DNA from: Blastococcus sp. CT_GayMR19
GTDB taxonomy: Bacteria > Actinomycetota > Actinomycetes > Mycobacteriales > Geodermatophilaceae
Length of the DNA stretch: 64,000 nt
Reading direction: 5' to 3'
Assembly: GCF_004570385.1 (NCBI RefSeq)
Contig: NZ_SPQL01000006.1
Coordinates: 181,863 to 245,862, forward strand
Shown: one piece after another, positions 1 to 8,613 of the stretch
Layout: each line of letters opens with the position of its first letter
Position numbering within the stretch: position 1 is the first letter of the stretch
Position numbers and translations under genes: made by a program
The notes under the pieces: generated by a model
Database searches by the model: none
What the model saw: the letters and a program-made list of their open reading frames with translations, nothing else
Told to the model about the DNA's origin: nothing

Positions 1-2
1 TC

Positions 3-488
3 GAGGAGCTCCAGCGCTGGCTGCGCACCGACCCGGCGGCCGTCGACGGCGTCCCCGTGGAGGCCGTGCCCAGCGGCGATCCGCACGCCCGGCCCTCCAA
101 CTGGCTCATCCGCGACTTCGTCGTCGCCGAGCGGGAGCAGCACCGCTTCCTCGGGGGCGGGGACCCCGATGCGCCCCCGCCCGACGTGGAGCGGCCGGCC
201 GTCGTGCTCATGGGCACCGACGGCGACGACAGGCGCGCCTGGCTGCAGGCCGGCCGGGCCCTGGGGCGGCTCCTGCTGCACGCGACGGCGGCGGGGCTGG
301 CGGCCTCACCCCTGACCCAGGCCCTGGACTGGCCCGCCACGCGCACCCGGCTGCGTGGGCGACTGTCCCTGGTCGGGCACCCCCAGATGCTCCTCCGGTT
401 GGGCTACCCGTCCGACGCTCCGCCCGGCGCGGTCAGCGGCCGTCGCCCCGTGGCCGAGGTCCTGCGCTTCGTTCCCGGTGCCGACTGA
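3..488 (+). CDS. Acg-family nitroreductase-like protein, C-terminal part
   Basis: The reading frame is open from the left edge, so only the last 161 residues are visible and the start lies outside the window. The visible part fits the second half of Acg-family FMN-binding (nitroreductase-fold) proteins of actinobacteria: a region around SNWLIRDFV, then a core with VVLMGTDGDD, GRALGRLLLHATAAGLA and ending LRFVPGAD. Family members are dormancy- or stress-linked flavoproteins; the substrate is unknown. It converges on the DUF998 gene with only 13 bases between the stops. The assignment is by overall pattern; the flavin-binding N-terminal half cannot be seen. Confidence 0.7.
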   Translation, partial: EELQRWLRTDPAAVDGVPVEAVPSGDPHARPSNWLIRDFVVAEREQHRFLGGGDPDAPPPDVERPAVVLMGTDGDDRRAWLQAGRALGRLLLHATAAGLAASPLTQALDWPATRTRLRGRLSLVGHPQMLLRLGYPSDAPPGAVSGRRPVAEVLRFVPGAD

Positions 489-501
489 CCGGCCGCCCGC
501 C

Positions 502-1305
502 TCAGTCCCTGCGCCGCGCGGGCGGCGCTGCCCACGGGTCGCTCTCGTCCTCGTGGCCGCCGTCGACGGGACGTACCCCGGTGGCGTCGGACTCGCGGCG
601 GCGGGCGGCGGCCTCGAGAGCCTCGTCCCGGCGGCGGTCCTGCTCGGCCCGCCCGGCCCGTTCCAGCTCCCGTTCCTCCCGGCGGGACGGGCGGACGTCG
701 CCTGCCGGCCGCCGGCCGAGCCACCACAGGGCCGCACCCGCCAGCGCCAGGCCGACCGGCAGGACGTAGGCCGCTGCCCGCTCGGTGCCGCCGTCCCCCA
801 GGTAGGAGGTGACACCCGTCAGGAACAGGACCGTGGCGGCCGTGCCGACCAGCCCCAGCAGCGCCAGCGCGCTGCCCAGCGCCTCCGACCGCGGCCGCAC
901 GGCGTAGGCCAGTGCGATGAGCCCGAGACCGCCTCCGACGAGGTAGAGCACGGCGCCGATCGCGTGCAGCGTCGCGTTCCCGTCCAACGGGAAGACCCCG
1001 ACGAGCAGCACGCCGAGTGCCGCCGCGCCGAGCAGCACTGGGACCGCCTGGGCGGCACCCCGGAGCAGGGCCGGCCGGAGCAGGAGCGTCCCGGCGAGGA
1101 TCAGCGCTCCCTGCAGCACGAAGGAGGCGTTCATCAGCTGGCGCGCGGGCGAGTCGGCGGCGCCGAGCGCGCTGATGACGTCGCCGGCGCGGGAGTAGGG
1201 GCCCGCGAAGCGCGACTCCGCGACGGCCTCCACGACGAAGAACTGGAGGGTCAGCAGCCAGGCGCAGGCGCCCCACCGGAGCCGGGTCTGGTTCACGCGA
1301 CCCAT
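502..1305 (-). CDS. DUF998-type multi-pass membrane protein
   Basis: A 267-aa protein with about six hydrophobic segments in the first 200 residues, followed by a charged, Arg/Glu-rich cytoplasmic tail of about 65 residues. The first half, with FAGPYSRAGDVISALG after helix 1, the NASFVLQGALIL segment and VGVFPLDGN before helix 4, matches the usual pattern of DUF998 proteins. The function of that family is not established. The start ATG is followed by a typical short positive stretch (GRVNQTRLRWG) before the first helix. It ends close to and opposite the Acg-like gene. The tail is low complexity and probably variable between strains. Confidence 0.7.
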   Translation of the reverse strand: MGRVNQTRLRWGACAWLLTLQFFVVEAVAESRFAGPYSRAGDVISALGAADSPARQLMNASFVLQGALILAGTLLLRPALLRGAAQAVPVLLGAAALGVLLVGVFPLDGNATLHAIGAVLYLVGGGLGLIALAYAVRPRSEALGSALALLGLVGTAATVLFLTGVTSYLGDGGTERAAAYVLPVGLALAGAALWWLGRRPAGDVRPSRREERELERAGRAEQDRRRDEALEAAARRRESDATGVRPVDGGHEDESDPWAAPPARRRD

Positions 1306-1324
1306 GCTCCCAGGCAGGGTTTCC

Positions 1325-1789
1325 TCACCCGACCGCGCCGATCCCGTCGAGGACGACGGCGAACTGCGCCGGCGACAGCCACGAGGGGTTGCTCCCCGCC
1401 GGCATCCGGAGGACCTCGGCGTCCCGCGCCCGAGGGTCGGCGAGGAGCGCCTCCCGGGCCAGGGGCTCGGCCAGGAGGGTGAGACGGACCGGCACGACCG
1501 GCCCGCCCGTTCCGCTCGTGGCAGCGGAAGCGGAACTCGCGCTCTCGCCGTCGGCGTCCTGTGGCCCGGCCGTCAGGAGGCCGACCGCGTGCACACCTGG
1601 GTCGGTGCGGCCGCTGAGCCAGAGGAGGCAGGGCTGCCCGGCAGCCATGAGCTCCAGCCGGTAGGAGGGGCGCACGCACCGGGTCATGGTCCGCGTCGTG
1701 CCCGGCCGCCATCCGGGAGCGAGCTGCGCCGGCGGCACGGCGCTCTTGAACACCCAGCAGGCGATGTCCGCGGCGGCCAGGCGGGCCAC
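1325..1789 (-). CDS. EVE/PUA-like domain protein
   Basis: A 154-aa protein read from a GTG at 1789, just after the stop of the 66-aa gene. The frame is open further upstream, but that part is Arg/Pro-rich and overlaps the 66-aa gene, so it is rejected. The order of motifs resembles the EVE fold: ACWVFKS near the N-terminus, a YRLELMAAGQPCLLWLSG strand pair, PGVHAVGLL, and a C-terminal PAGSNPSWLSPAQFAVV segment. EVE domains are PUA-like and are thought to read modified bases in DNA or RNA. An insert of about 20 Gly/Ser/Ala residues sits in the middle. It is likely cotranscribed with the small gene before it. Family membership is an inference. Confidence 0.55.
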   Translation of the reverse strand: MARLAAADIACWVFKSAVPPAQLAPGWRPGTTRTMTRCVRPSYRLELMAAGQPCLLWLSGRTDPGVHAVGLLTAGPQDADGESASSASAATSGTGGPVVPVRLTLLAEPLAREALLADPRARDAEVLRMPAGSNPSWLSPAQFAVVLDGIGAVG

Positions 1790-1803
1790 GTCGGTCGGTC
1801 GCC

Positions 1804-2004
1804 TCAGTCGGTGGCGGAGTGCTCCACTCCGCCGGTGGGATCGGCGTCGTCGGATCCCACGGCCTGGCGCTCCTGCTCGGTGCGGCGCTCGAGCACCTCG
1901 TCGCTGGGGTGCGGGTCCTTCGCGTGCTGGGTCCGATCGCGGGTCACGCTCTCCTCGGGCTGGATGACGTCGTCGAGGGTGGGGCGGTCGTTCGGGCCGG
2001 TCAT
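1804..2004 (-). CDS. small hydrophilic protein of unknown function
   Basis: A 66-aa protein starting MTGPNDRPTLDDVIQPEES. It is rich in Asp, Glu, Arg and Thr, has no membrane segment and is probably disordered. It lies 14 bases upstream of the EVE-like gene on the same strand, which suggests a two-gene unit. I do not recognise a family. The codon choice fits the neighbours and the frame is cleanly bounded, so it is probably a real gene. Confidence 0.5.
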   Translation of the reverse strand: MTGPNDRPTLDDVIQPEESVTRDRTQHAKDPHPSDEVLERRTEQERQAVGSDDADPTGGVEHSATD

Positions 2005-2076
2005 CGTTGCTCCGTCCGGTGGGGTGATCGTCTCCGCGGAAGGCCATAGCCGCGGCCGACGGTGCCTAATCCCCGG

Positions 2077-2418
2077 TCAGCGAGGTTCGAGCCGTGCCGC
2101 GGGGAGCCAGGTCTCGACCAGCGCCGGCCCGTGCGGTCCCGTCACGGTGTAGGCGACCCGGCCCTGCCAGGCGCCGTCCCGCTGCCGCCACTCGACCAGG
2201 AGGCCCGGCCAGATCCCCGGCGCGTCCGGCGGGTCCCGCACCCAGCAGTGCCGGCCCTCTCCGCCGGTACCGGCCGGCGCGTATCCGCTGCGCGCGGGTC
2301 CCGGGCCCAGCGGGTCCGGGGCTGCCGTCGGCCGGGGATCGTCACCGCGGACGCCGGAGTTCGCCGCCCGCTCGCCCAGGGAGCGCCCGGATCGTCCTGG
2401 GAGCATGCCGCCGGCCAT
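2077..2418 (-). CDS. hypothetical protein, conserved C-terminal half
   Basis: About 113 residues if read from the ATG at 2418; a second ATG at 2406 is equally possible. The first half is Gly/Pro/Arg-rich. The second half looks folded: HCWVRDPPDAPGIWPGLL, then VEWRQRDGAWQGRVAYTV and ALVETWLPAARLEPR, i.e. alternating strands with many Trp. This resembles short actinobacterial proteins of unknown function. It lies 89 bases downstream of malQ on the same strand. The longer open frame running back into malQ is an overlap artefact. Its function is not known. Confidence 0.5.
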   Translation of the reverse strand: MAGGMLPGRSGRSLGERAANSGVRGDDPRPTAAPDPLGPGPARSGYAPAGTGGEGRHCWVRDPPDAPGIWPGLLVEWRQRDGAWQGRVAYTVTGPHGPALVETWLPAARLEPR

Positions 2419-2507
2419 CTGCGCAGTGTGGCACGACGTTCGCACACACGTTCGATCCGCTGTCTCGCGACCGGCGGCGCGGGCGTGTCGCCGGCGGCGT
2501 CCGCTGG

Positions 2508-4340
2508 TCAGCCGCCGGCGACCCCGTCCGCCAGCGTCCGGGCGACCCGCTGGAGCAGCGGGTGTGCCGGCAGGTCCTCCACCGGGACGGGCAGCGGCAG
2601 CGACCAGTTCGGCCGGCCCGTGGCGCCGGGCATGTTCGGCCGGCGCACCTCGCCGAGGGCGTCGTCGAGGGTCGCCGAGAGCAGCGTCGACGGCGCCCGG
2701 GCGAGCAGCTCGTGTGCCCGTTCCACCGCGTCCTCGGGGGTGGCGTCCTCGTCCAGGCCGGGAAGGTGCTCGAGCAGCGACGACCGCCCGCGCGCCAGCT
2801 CCTCCTCGGTGCCGGTCTTCTGCTCCCGCTGCTCGACCAGGTCGTCCCCGGTCCACAGCCCCGCCACGGTGGGGAGGTCGTGGGTGGTGACCGCCGCCAT
2901 CGACGTCGCCGGCCACTCCGCCGGGTCGTCGTCCTCGAACCAGAGCAGCCGGTAGGACAGCACGCCGTGCTCCGCCATCGCCTCGCGGACGCCGTCCTCG
3001 ACCGTGCCGAGGTCCTCGCCCACGACGAGCGCCTCCGCCCGGTGGCTCTCCAGGGCGACGATGTTCAGCAGGTCCTCGGCGGGATAGCGGACGTAGGCGC
3101 CGTCGGCGGCGGTCCCGTCGGAGGGAACCCACCACAGCCGGAACAGCCCCATCACGTGGTCGACGCGCAGCCCTCCGGCGCCCGCGATCGTGGCCCGGAT
3201 CGACTGCACGAAGGGCTCGTAGTCGGCGTCCCGCAGCCGCCAGGGCACCAGCGGTGGCGAGCCCCAGTCCTGGCCCTGGGAGTTGAAGGCGTCCGGCGGA
3301 GCGCCGACGCTGACGCCCTCGGCGAGCACCTCCTGCCAGGTCCAGGCATCCGCGCCGCCCCCGGCGACGCCGATCGGCAGGTCCTGGATGACCGTCATCC
3401 CGTCCGTGGCGGCGGTGAACTGCAGCTCCAGCGCCCACTGCAGCCAGGCGTGGAACGCCACGACGGCGCCGTGCTGCTCGACGTAGTCCGACAGCGCCGG
3501 GCCCTGCGGACGGCGGAGCTCCTCGGGCCAGCTGTGCCAGTCGCCGCCGTGCTCCTCGGCGATGGCGGCCCAGGTGGCCCAGTCCTGCAGCGTCTGCCCC
3601 TGCTCCTCCCGCCAGCGGACGAAGGCCTCCCCGCCGCCGTGGGCGAAGAAGATCCGCATCAGCACCTCGCGCTTGCGCGCCCAGATCGCGTCGCGGTCGA
3701 TCAGCGGACCGTCCGACAGGGCCCGGCCGGCGTCCTCCTCGAGGTCCACCCCGTCGGCACCGGGAACCTCGCTCACCCGGAGGTAGATCGGGTTGCGGAA
3801 GCGGCGGGTGGCCGGCAGGTAGGGGCTGGCCTCCTGCCCGGCGGTCGGGGCGACGGCGTGCAGCGGATTGATCAGGACGAAGCCGGCGCCCTGGTCGGCG
3901 GCCATCTGCCGGACCGCCCGCAGGTCGGCCAGGTCACCGATGCCCCAGCTCGTCCGGCTCCGCGTGGCGTAGAGCTGCACGGCCCAGCCCCACGCCCGGT
4001 AGCCCTCGGGCAGCCAGCAGCGGCCCGGGGAGACGATCAGCCGGCGACGGCGGCCGTCGGCCGAGGAGAGCCAGTGGTACCCGAGCGGGAAGTCGGCCGG
4101 CAGCTCGCCGTCGATGTGCCGCACCTCGCCGTCCTCGCAGAGCACCTCGGCCTCGTCGACCTCCAGGGCGTCCCCGGGGCGGGCGACGATCGGCGCCCGC
4201 TCCTCGAGGTCGGGCGGTGGCGTGCCGATGACCTCGCGCAGGCGATCGATGGTGGCCTGCGCGACGTGGTGCTCCTTGTCCAGCGCGTCCAGCCAGCTCG
4301 CGTCGATGCCCCACTCGTCGGTGGTCGGTGTCGGTGTCAC
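2508..4340 (-). CDS. malQ: 4-alpha-glucanotransferase (amylomaltase, GH77)
   Basis: A 610-aa enzyme that transfers alpha-1,4-glucan segments between malto-oligosaccharides in cytoplasmic glycogen/maltodextrin metabolism. The start is GTG at 4340, with GAGGA eight bases upstream. GH77 landmarks are present: SRTSWGIGDLADL, NPLHA, SPYLPATRRFRNPIYL, then the catalytic triad at about Asp394 in GLRVDHVMGLFRLWW, Glu442 in VVGEDLGTVE and Asp488 in TTHDLPT. DAFNSQGQDWGSPP is also typical. It lies downstream of hrpB on the same strand, and a GH13 trehalose-type gene is 4 kb away. Its length is a little short of the 700-aa forms because the N-terminal domain is reduced. Confidence 0.93.
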   Translation of the reverse strand: MTPTPTTDEWGIDASWLDALDKEHHVAQATIDRLREVIGTPPPDLEERAPIVARPGDALEVDEAEVLCEDGEVRHIDGELPADFPLGYHWLSSADGRRRRLIVSPGRCWLPEGYRAWGWAVQLYATRSRTSWGIGDLADLRAVRQMAADQGAGFVLINPLHAVAPTAGQEASPYLPATRRFRNPIYLRVSEVPGADGVDLEEDAGRALSDGPLIDRDAIWARKREVLMRIFFAHGGGEAFVRWREEQGQTLQDWATWAAIAEEHGGDWHSWPEELRRPQGPALSDYVEQHGAVVAFHAWLQWALELQFTAATDGMTVIQDLPIGVAGGGADAWTWQEVLAEGVSVGAPPDAFNSQGQDWGSPPLVPWRLRDADYEPFVQSIRATIAGAGGLRVDHVMGLFRLWWVPSDGTAADGAYVRYPAEDLLNIVALESHRAEALVVGEDLGTVEDGVREAMAEHGVLSYRLLWFEDDDPAEWPATSMAAVTTHDLPTVAGLWTGDDLVEQREQKTGTEEELARGRSSLLEHLPGLDEDATPEDAVERAHELLARAPSTLLSATLDDALGEVRRPNMPGATGRPNWSLPLPVPVEDLPAHPLLQRVARTLADGVAGG

Positions 4341-4377
4341 CCGGCGATCCTCGCCGGGACGGGGAAAGCCCGCAGCG

Positions 4378-6879
4378 TCAGGGTCGCGGCCGGGCCCGCT
4401 TCGTGGCGGATGCCACTGCCGGATCCTCCGGCCAGGGGTGCCGGGGGTAGCGACCGCGCAGCTCGCTCCGGACGGCGGGATAGCCGGTGACCCAGAAGCC
4501 GGCGAGATCCGCGGTGGTCGCGACGACCCGCTGGGCGGGGGAGAGCAGCTGCAGCCGCAGCGGGCGGCCGGCGACCGTCGGTGCCTGCGCCCAGCCGAAC
4601 ACCTCCTGCACCCGTACCGAGAGCGTCGGGACCGTGGGATCGGTGTAGTCGACCCGGATCCGGGAGCCGGTGGGGACCTCCACCCGCTCGGGGACGACGT
4701 CGTCGAGCCGGCCGGCGAGCTGCCACGGGACCAGCGCACGCAGGGCCGCGACGACGTCCAGGCGGGTGAGGTCGGCGCGACCGCGGGCCCTCGACACGTC
4801 GATCGCGGCGAGCAGGGCGTCGTCGTCGACGGCCGGCCATGGCTGCCCGAGTCCGGCGGATGCCGCGGCCAGGCGGGCCCGCAGCTGGACTGCCGCCGGT
4901 GTCCAGTTCAGCAGCCCGAGCCCCTCGAGACGCAGCCCCTCGGCCAGGGCGGCGGCCACCTCGCCCGGGTCCGGGTCGGGGAGCGGTCGCTCGACCAGCA
5001 CGATCGCGCCCAGCCGCTGCACGTGCGCGCTGTGGACGTCGCCGTTCCGCCACGTCACCTCGCCGCGCTCCCTGAGCAGCGCGGTCCCCGCCTCCAGCGC
5101 GGTCGCCTCGTCGATCGCGACGGCCGAACGAACCCGGGCGTCCCGGCGACCGGGGGACCGGTCGGCGACGGCGATCGCCAGCCACGGGGCCCCGGTCAGG
5201 GCCGTTCCGGGCACCAGCTCCGCGCCGGTGCCGGCGGCCATCAGGTACGTGCCGCTGCCGCCCGGCCGGCGCCGGGCGAGCCGCTCGGGGTGCGCCAGCC
5301 CGACGACGAGGCCGGCGGCGGTGTCGTCGGGGACGGCGGGCGGGACGGCGTCGTCGACCGCACGCTCCAGCCGGGTCACCTCGTCGCGCCAGCGGGCGGT
5401 GGCACCCCGGTCCGCGCCGCCGCGCAGGCTCCGCCAGGTTGCGGCGAGGTCGTCGCCGCGGAAGGCCGTGTCCCCGGAGAGGAGCGCGACGACCTCGGCC
5501 GCCCGGCGCCGGCCGACCAGCGGCGCGCCGTCGAGCAGCGCCCGGGCGAGCCGCGGGTGCACCCCGACCGCGGTCAGCGCCCGTCCCCGCGGAGTCGCGC
5601 GGCCGTCGTCGTCCACGGCGCCGAGGCTCCGCAGGGTCTGCTCGGCGACGAGCAGGGCCGCCGGTGGGGGATCGTCGAGGAGCGGCAGGCCGTGGCCGCC
5701 GGGCGCACCCCAGCAGGCCAGCTCGAGCGCGAAGGCGGTGAGGTCGGCGGTGGCGACCTCCGGCTCGTCGTGCGGGGGGAGCCGGTCGTGCTCCGCCGAG
5801 GTCCAGCAGCGGTAGACGGCACCCGGCCCCTCCCGGCCGGCCCGGCCGGCCCGTTGCGTGACCGCCGCCCGCGACGCCCGCACGGTCGCCAGCGATCCCA
5901 GCCCCCGGGCCAGGTCCGCGCGCGGGACCCGGGAGAGGCCGGCGTCCACGACGACGCGGACGCCCGGCACGGTCAGGCTGCTCTCCGCGAGCGCCGTGGC
6001 CAGCACGACCCGGCGGCGGGGGCCGGCCCGCAGCGCCGCGTCCTGCGCGGCTGCCGGCAGCCGGCCGTGCAGCGGGAGCACGTCGGCATCGACGCCGCTC
6101 AGCCGCCCGGCGACGGTGCCGATCTCGCCGGCGCCGGGAAGGAAGACCAGTACGTCGCCGGCCTGCTCGGCCAGCGCCCGGCGGACGGTCCCGGCGACGT
6201 GCGTGAGCAGTCGCGGGTCGACCCGGAGCCCGTGCGGTGGGTCGACCGGGGTGGACGGCGGGGCCCAGACGACGTCGACCTCGTGCAGGGCGCCGGTCGC
6301 CGTGACGACCGGGGCCGGGCCGCCGTCCCCGCCGAGCAGTGCGGCCAGCCGCTGCGCCTGGGCGGTCGCCGACATGGCGAGCAGCTGCAGGTCCGGGCGG
6401 AGCGTGGCGCGGACGTCGAGGCAGAAGGCGACCGCGAGGTCGGTGTCCAGGTGCCGTTCGTGGCACTCGTCGAGGACGACGGCGGCCACGCCCGGCAGCT
6501 CCGGGTCGGCCTGCAGCCGGCGGACGAGCAGGCCGGTGGTGACCACCTCGACGCGGGTCCCGGCGCTGCGCCGGCTGTCCCCGCGGACGCTGTAGCCGAC
6601 CCGTCCGCCGATGGTCTCACCCAGTAGCGCCGCCATGCGGCGAGCGGCGGCACGGGCGGCCACCCGGCGCGGTTCGGCGACGACGATCCGGCCCGGCAGG
6701 GCGCCGGCCAGCGCGAGCGGGACGAGCGTCGTCTTGCCGGTACCGGGCGGCGCCATCAGCACGGCCGTTCCACCGGAGGAGAGCGCGTCGGACAGCTCGG
6801 GCAGCGCGGAGCGGACCGGCAGGTCGGTCCCCGGCGTCCCGGGCGGTGGCAGCACGGCACCCAGTCTCGCGTGCGGCAC
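4378..6879 (-). CDS. hrpB: ATP-dependent RNA helicase HrpB-type
   Basis: An 833-aa DEAH-type helicase. Visible motifs are Walker A APPGTGKTT, LDECHERHLDTDLA as the DExH box, SATAQAQRL as motif III, and QRAGRAGREGPG as motif VI. After the two RecA-like domains come the HA2-type and HrpB C-terminal regions. GTG at 6879 has GAGGG eight bases upstream and is preferred over GTG at 6885. The biological role of bacterial HrpB is poorly defined. The gene is divergent from the LysE-type gene with a 37-base spacer, so the two promoters must overlap or face each other closely. It is followed by malQ on the same strand. Confidence 0.92.
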   Translation of the reverse strand: MPHARLGAVLPPPGTPGTDLPVRSALPELSDALSSGGTAVLMAPPGTGKTTLVPLALAGALPGRIVVAEPRRVAARAAARRMAALLGETIGGRVGYSVRGDSRRSAGTRVEVVTTGLLVRRLQADPELPGVAAVVLDECHERHLDTDLAVAFCLDVRATLRPDLQLLAMSATAQAQRLAALLGGDGGPAPVVTATGALHEVDVVWAPPSTPVDPPHGLRVDPRLLTHVAGTVRRALAEQAGDVLVFLPGAGEIGTVAGRLSGVDADVLPLHGRLPAAAQDAALRAGPRRRVVLATALAESSLTVPGVRVVVDAGLSRVPRADLARGLGSLATVRASRAAVTQRAGRAGREGPGAVYRCWTSAEHDRLPPHDEPEVATADLTAFALELACWGAPGGHGLPLLDDPPPAALLVAEQTLRSLGAVDDDGRATPRGRALTAVGVHPRLARALLDGAPLVGRRRAAEVVALLSGDTAFRGDDLAATWRSLRGGADRGATARWRDEVTRLERAVDDAVPPAVPDDTAAGLVVGLAHPERLARRRPGGSGTYLMAAGTGAELVPGTALTGAPWLAIAVADRSPGRRDARVRSAVAIDEATALEAGTALLRERGEVTWRNGDVHSAHVQRLGAIVLVERPLPDPDPGEVAAALAEGLRLEGLGLLNWTPAAVQLRARLAAASAGLGQPWPAVDDDALLAAIDVSRARGRADLTRLDVVAALRALVPWQLAGRLDDVVPERVEVPTGSRIRVDYTDPTVPTLSVRVQEVFGWAQAPTVAGRPLRLQLLSPAQRVVATTADLAGFWVTGYPAVRSELRGRYPRHPWPEDPAVASATKRARPRP

Positions 6880-6916
6880 ATTCACCGCCCTCGTGCCGCT
6901 GCGCGACCATGGCTCC

Positions 6917-7549
6917 GTGACCCTCTCTGCGGCCGTGCTCTCCTTCGCCGTCGTGGCCATGGCCCTGACCGTGACGCCGGGGCTGGACACGGCGCTCGTC
7001 CTCCGGGCAGCGCTCACCCGGAGCCGCCGCGTGGCCACGGCCACCGCCGGCGGGATCGTGGCAGGCCTGTTCGTGTGGGGTGCGGCCGCCGCCGTCGGGG
7101 TCTCCGCGCTCCTGACGGCGTCCGAGCCGGCCTACGACGTGCTGCGCTACGCCGGTGCGGCCTACCTCGTGGGGTTCGGTGTCCGGCTGCTCGTCCGGGC
7201 GCTGCGCCCCGGGCCGGCCGGCGTCGGTGCGGAGGGCCTGGCCGGCAGCTCGGCGTGGCGGGCGGCGCGGACCGGCCTGACCACCAACCTGCTCAACCCC
7301 AAGGTCGGCGTCTTCTACGCCGCGTTGCTGCCGCAGTTCCTGCCGGCCGGCAGCGATCCGCTGCTCGTCGGGCTGCTCCTCGCCGGCGTGCACGCCGGGC
7401 TGTCCGTGGTCTGGTTCGCGCTGCTCGTCGGACTGGCCTCGGTACTCGGCCGGTGGCTGCGGCGGCCGGCCACCGTGCGGGCCGTCGACGGGGTCACCGG
7501 CGCCACGCTCGTGGGCTTCGGCGTCCGGCTCGCGACCTCGGCGCGCTGA
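6917..7549 (+). CDS. LysE/RhtB-family amino-acid or metabolite exporter
   Basis: A 210-aa inner-membrane protein with about six hydrophobic helices. The N-terminal LTVTPGLDTALVLRAALTRS matches the conserved P-G start of the LysE/RhtB family, and GLTTNLLNPKVGVFYAALLPQF is the second family signature. Members export amino acids or related small molecules; the substrate here cannot be told. GTG at 6917 is chosen because it places the first helix directly after the start; the frame is open further upstream but overlaps hrpB. The final helix is followed by a very short tail. Confidence 0.85.
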   Translation: MTLSAAVLSFAVVAMALTVTPGLDTALVLRAALTRSRRVATATAGGIVAGLFVWGAAAAVGVSALLTASEPAYDVLRYAGAAYLVGFGVRLLVRALRPGPAGVGAEGLAGSSAWRAARTGLTTNLLNPKVGVFYAALLPQFLPAGSDPLLVGLLLAGVHAGLSVVWFALLVGLASVLGRWLRRPATVRAVDGVTGATLVGFGVRLATSAR

Positions 7550-7626
7550 CCCGGGCGACCCCTACGTCGGCCGGCGACGGGGCAGGTCACCTGGCCGCGC
7601 TCTGCCGACCCCGGTAGGCATGACGG

Positions 7627-8613
7627 ATGCCGGTGATCGGATTCCACAACTCGCACGAGCAGGTCCACCCCGCCGAGCTGCTGAAAGCGGTCCGGCACGC
7701 CGAGGAGGTGGGCTTCACCGCGGCGATGAGCTCGGACCACTTCTCGCCCTGGAGCGCGCGCCAGGGCCAGTCGGGGTTCGGCTGGTCGTTCCTCGGGGCC
7801 GCCCTGGCCACGACGTCGCTGCCGTTCGGCGCGGTCAACGCGCCCGGCCAGCGGTACCACCCGGCGATCATCGCCCAGGCGATCGCCACCCTCGGCGCGA
7901 TGTTCCCGGGCCGCTTCTGGGTGGCCCTCGGCAGTGGTGAGGCGTCGAACGAGCACATCACGGGGCAAGGGTGGCCGCGCAAAGAGCTGCGCGACGCCCG
8001 CCTGCGCGAGTGCGTGGACGTCATCCGGGCGCTGCTGGCGGGGGAGGAGGTCAGCCACGACGGCCTGGTCACCGTCGACCGGGCGCGGATCTGGACGCTG
8101 CCCGAGGTGCAGCCGGGCCTGGTCTGCCCGGCGGTGAGCGTGGCGACGGCCCGGAACGGCGCGGAGTGGGCCGACGGCCTGGTGACCGTCAACCAGCCGC
8201 ACGACAAGCTCCGCGAGATGATCGCCGCCTACCGCGACGCCGGCGGACGCGGGAAGCTCGCCGTCCAGGTGCACATCTCCTGGGACCCCCACCCCGACCG
8301 GGCCACGGAGATCGCCTACGACCAGTGGCGGAGCAACGTCTTCCCCCCGCCGGTCTGCTGGGACCTCGACCACGTGGAGGCCTTCGACGCCGCCAGCGAG
8401 CGCGTCACTCGGGAGGACGTCGCGGAGGTGGTCAACGTCTCGGCCGACCTCGGGCAGCACACCGCCTGGCTGGCGGAGTACGCCGAGCTGGGCTTCGACG
8501 AGATCTACCTGCACCACGTCGGCCAGGAGCAGCGCGCATTCCTCGACGCGTTCGGCGAGCACGTGCTGCCGCAGCTGGGCGTGACGGCCCCCGCGCCGGC
8601 GGTGGCGATATGA
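7627..8613 (+). CDS. LLM-class F420-dependent oxidoreductase (TIGR03885-like)
   Basis: A 328-aa TIM-barrel protein of the luciferase-like family: IGFHNSHEQVHPAELL, SSDHFSPWSARQG, then FPGRFWVALGSGEASNEHITG, which is the usual cofactor-binding region of F420-dependent members. Its stop overlaps the ATG of the GH13 gene (ATGA). This pair is seen in other actinobacteria, and the group is known as a family next to trehalose/alpha-amylase genes. The reaction is unknown; use of F420 rather than FMN is inferred from the family. C-terminal HLHHVGQEQ-like text (YLHHVGQEQ) and LPQLG fit the family end. Confidence 0.85.
   Translation: MPVIGFHNSHEQVHPAELLKAVRHAEEVGFTAAMSSDHFSPWSARQGQSGFGWSFLGAALATTSLPFGAVNAPGQRYHPAIIAQAIATLGAMFPGRFWVALGSGEASNEHITGQGWPRKELRDARLRECVDVIRALLAGEEVSHDGLVTVDRARIWTLPEVQPGLVCPAVSVATARNGAEWADGLVTVNQPHDKLREMIAAYRDAGGRGKLAVQVHISWDPHPDRATEIAYDQWRSNVFPPPVCWDLDHVEAFDAASERVTREDVAEVVNVSADLGQHTAWLAEYAELGFDEIYLHHVGQEQRAFLDAFGEHVLPQLGVTAPAPAVAI

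Noticed and set aside
2094..6627. Long open frames of about 800 codons on the plus strand across malQ and hrpB
   Set aside because: They are antisense to clear enzymes, are rich in Arg, Gly and Pro, and have no family features. High GC gives long open shadow frames.
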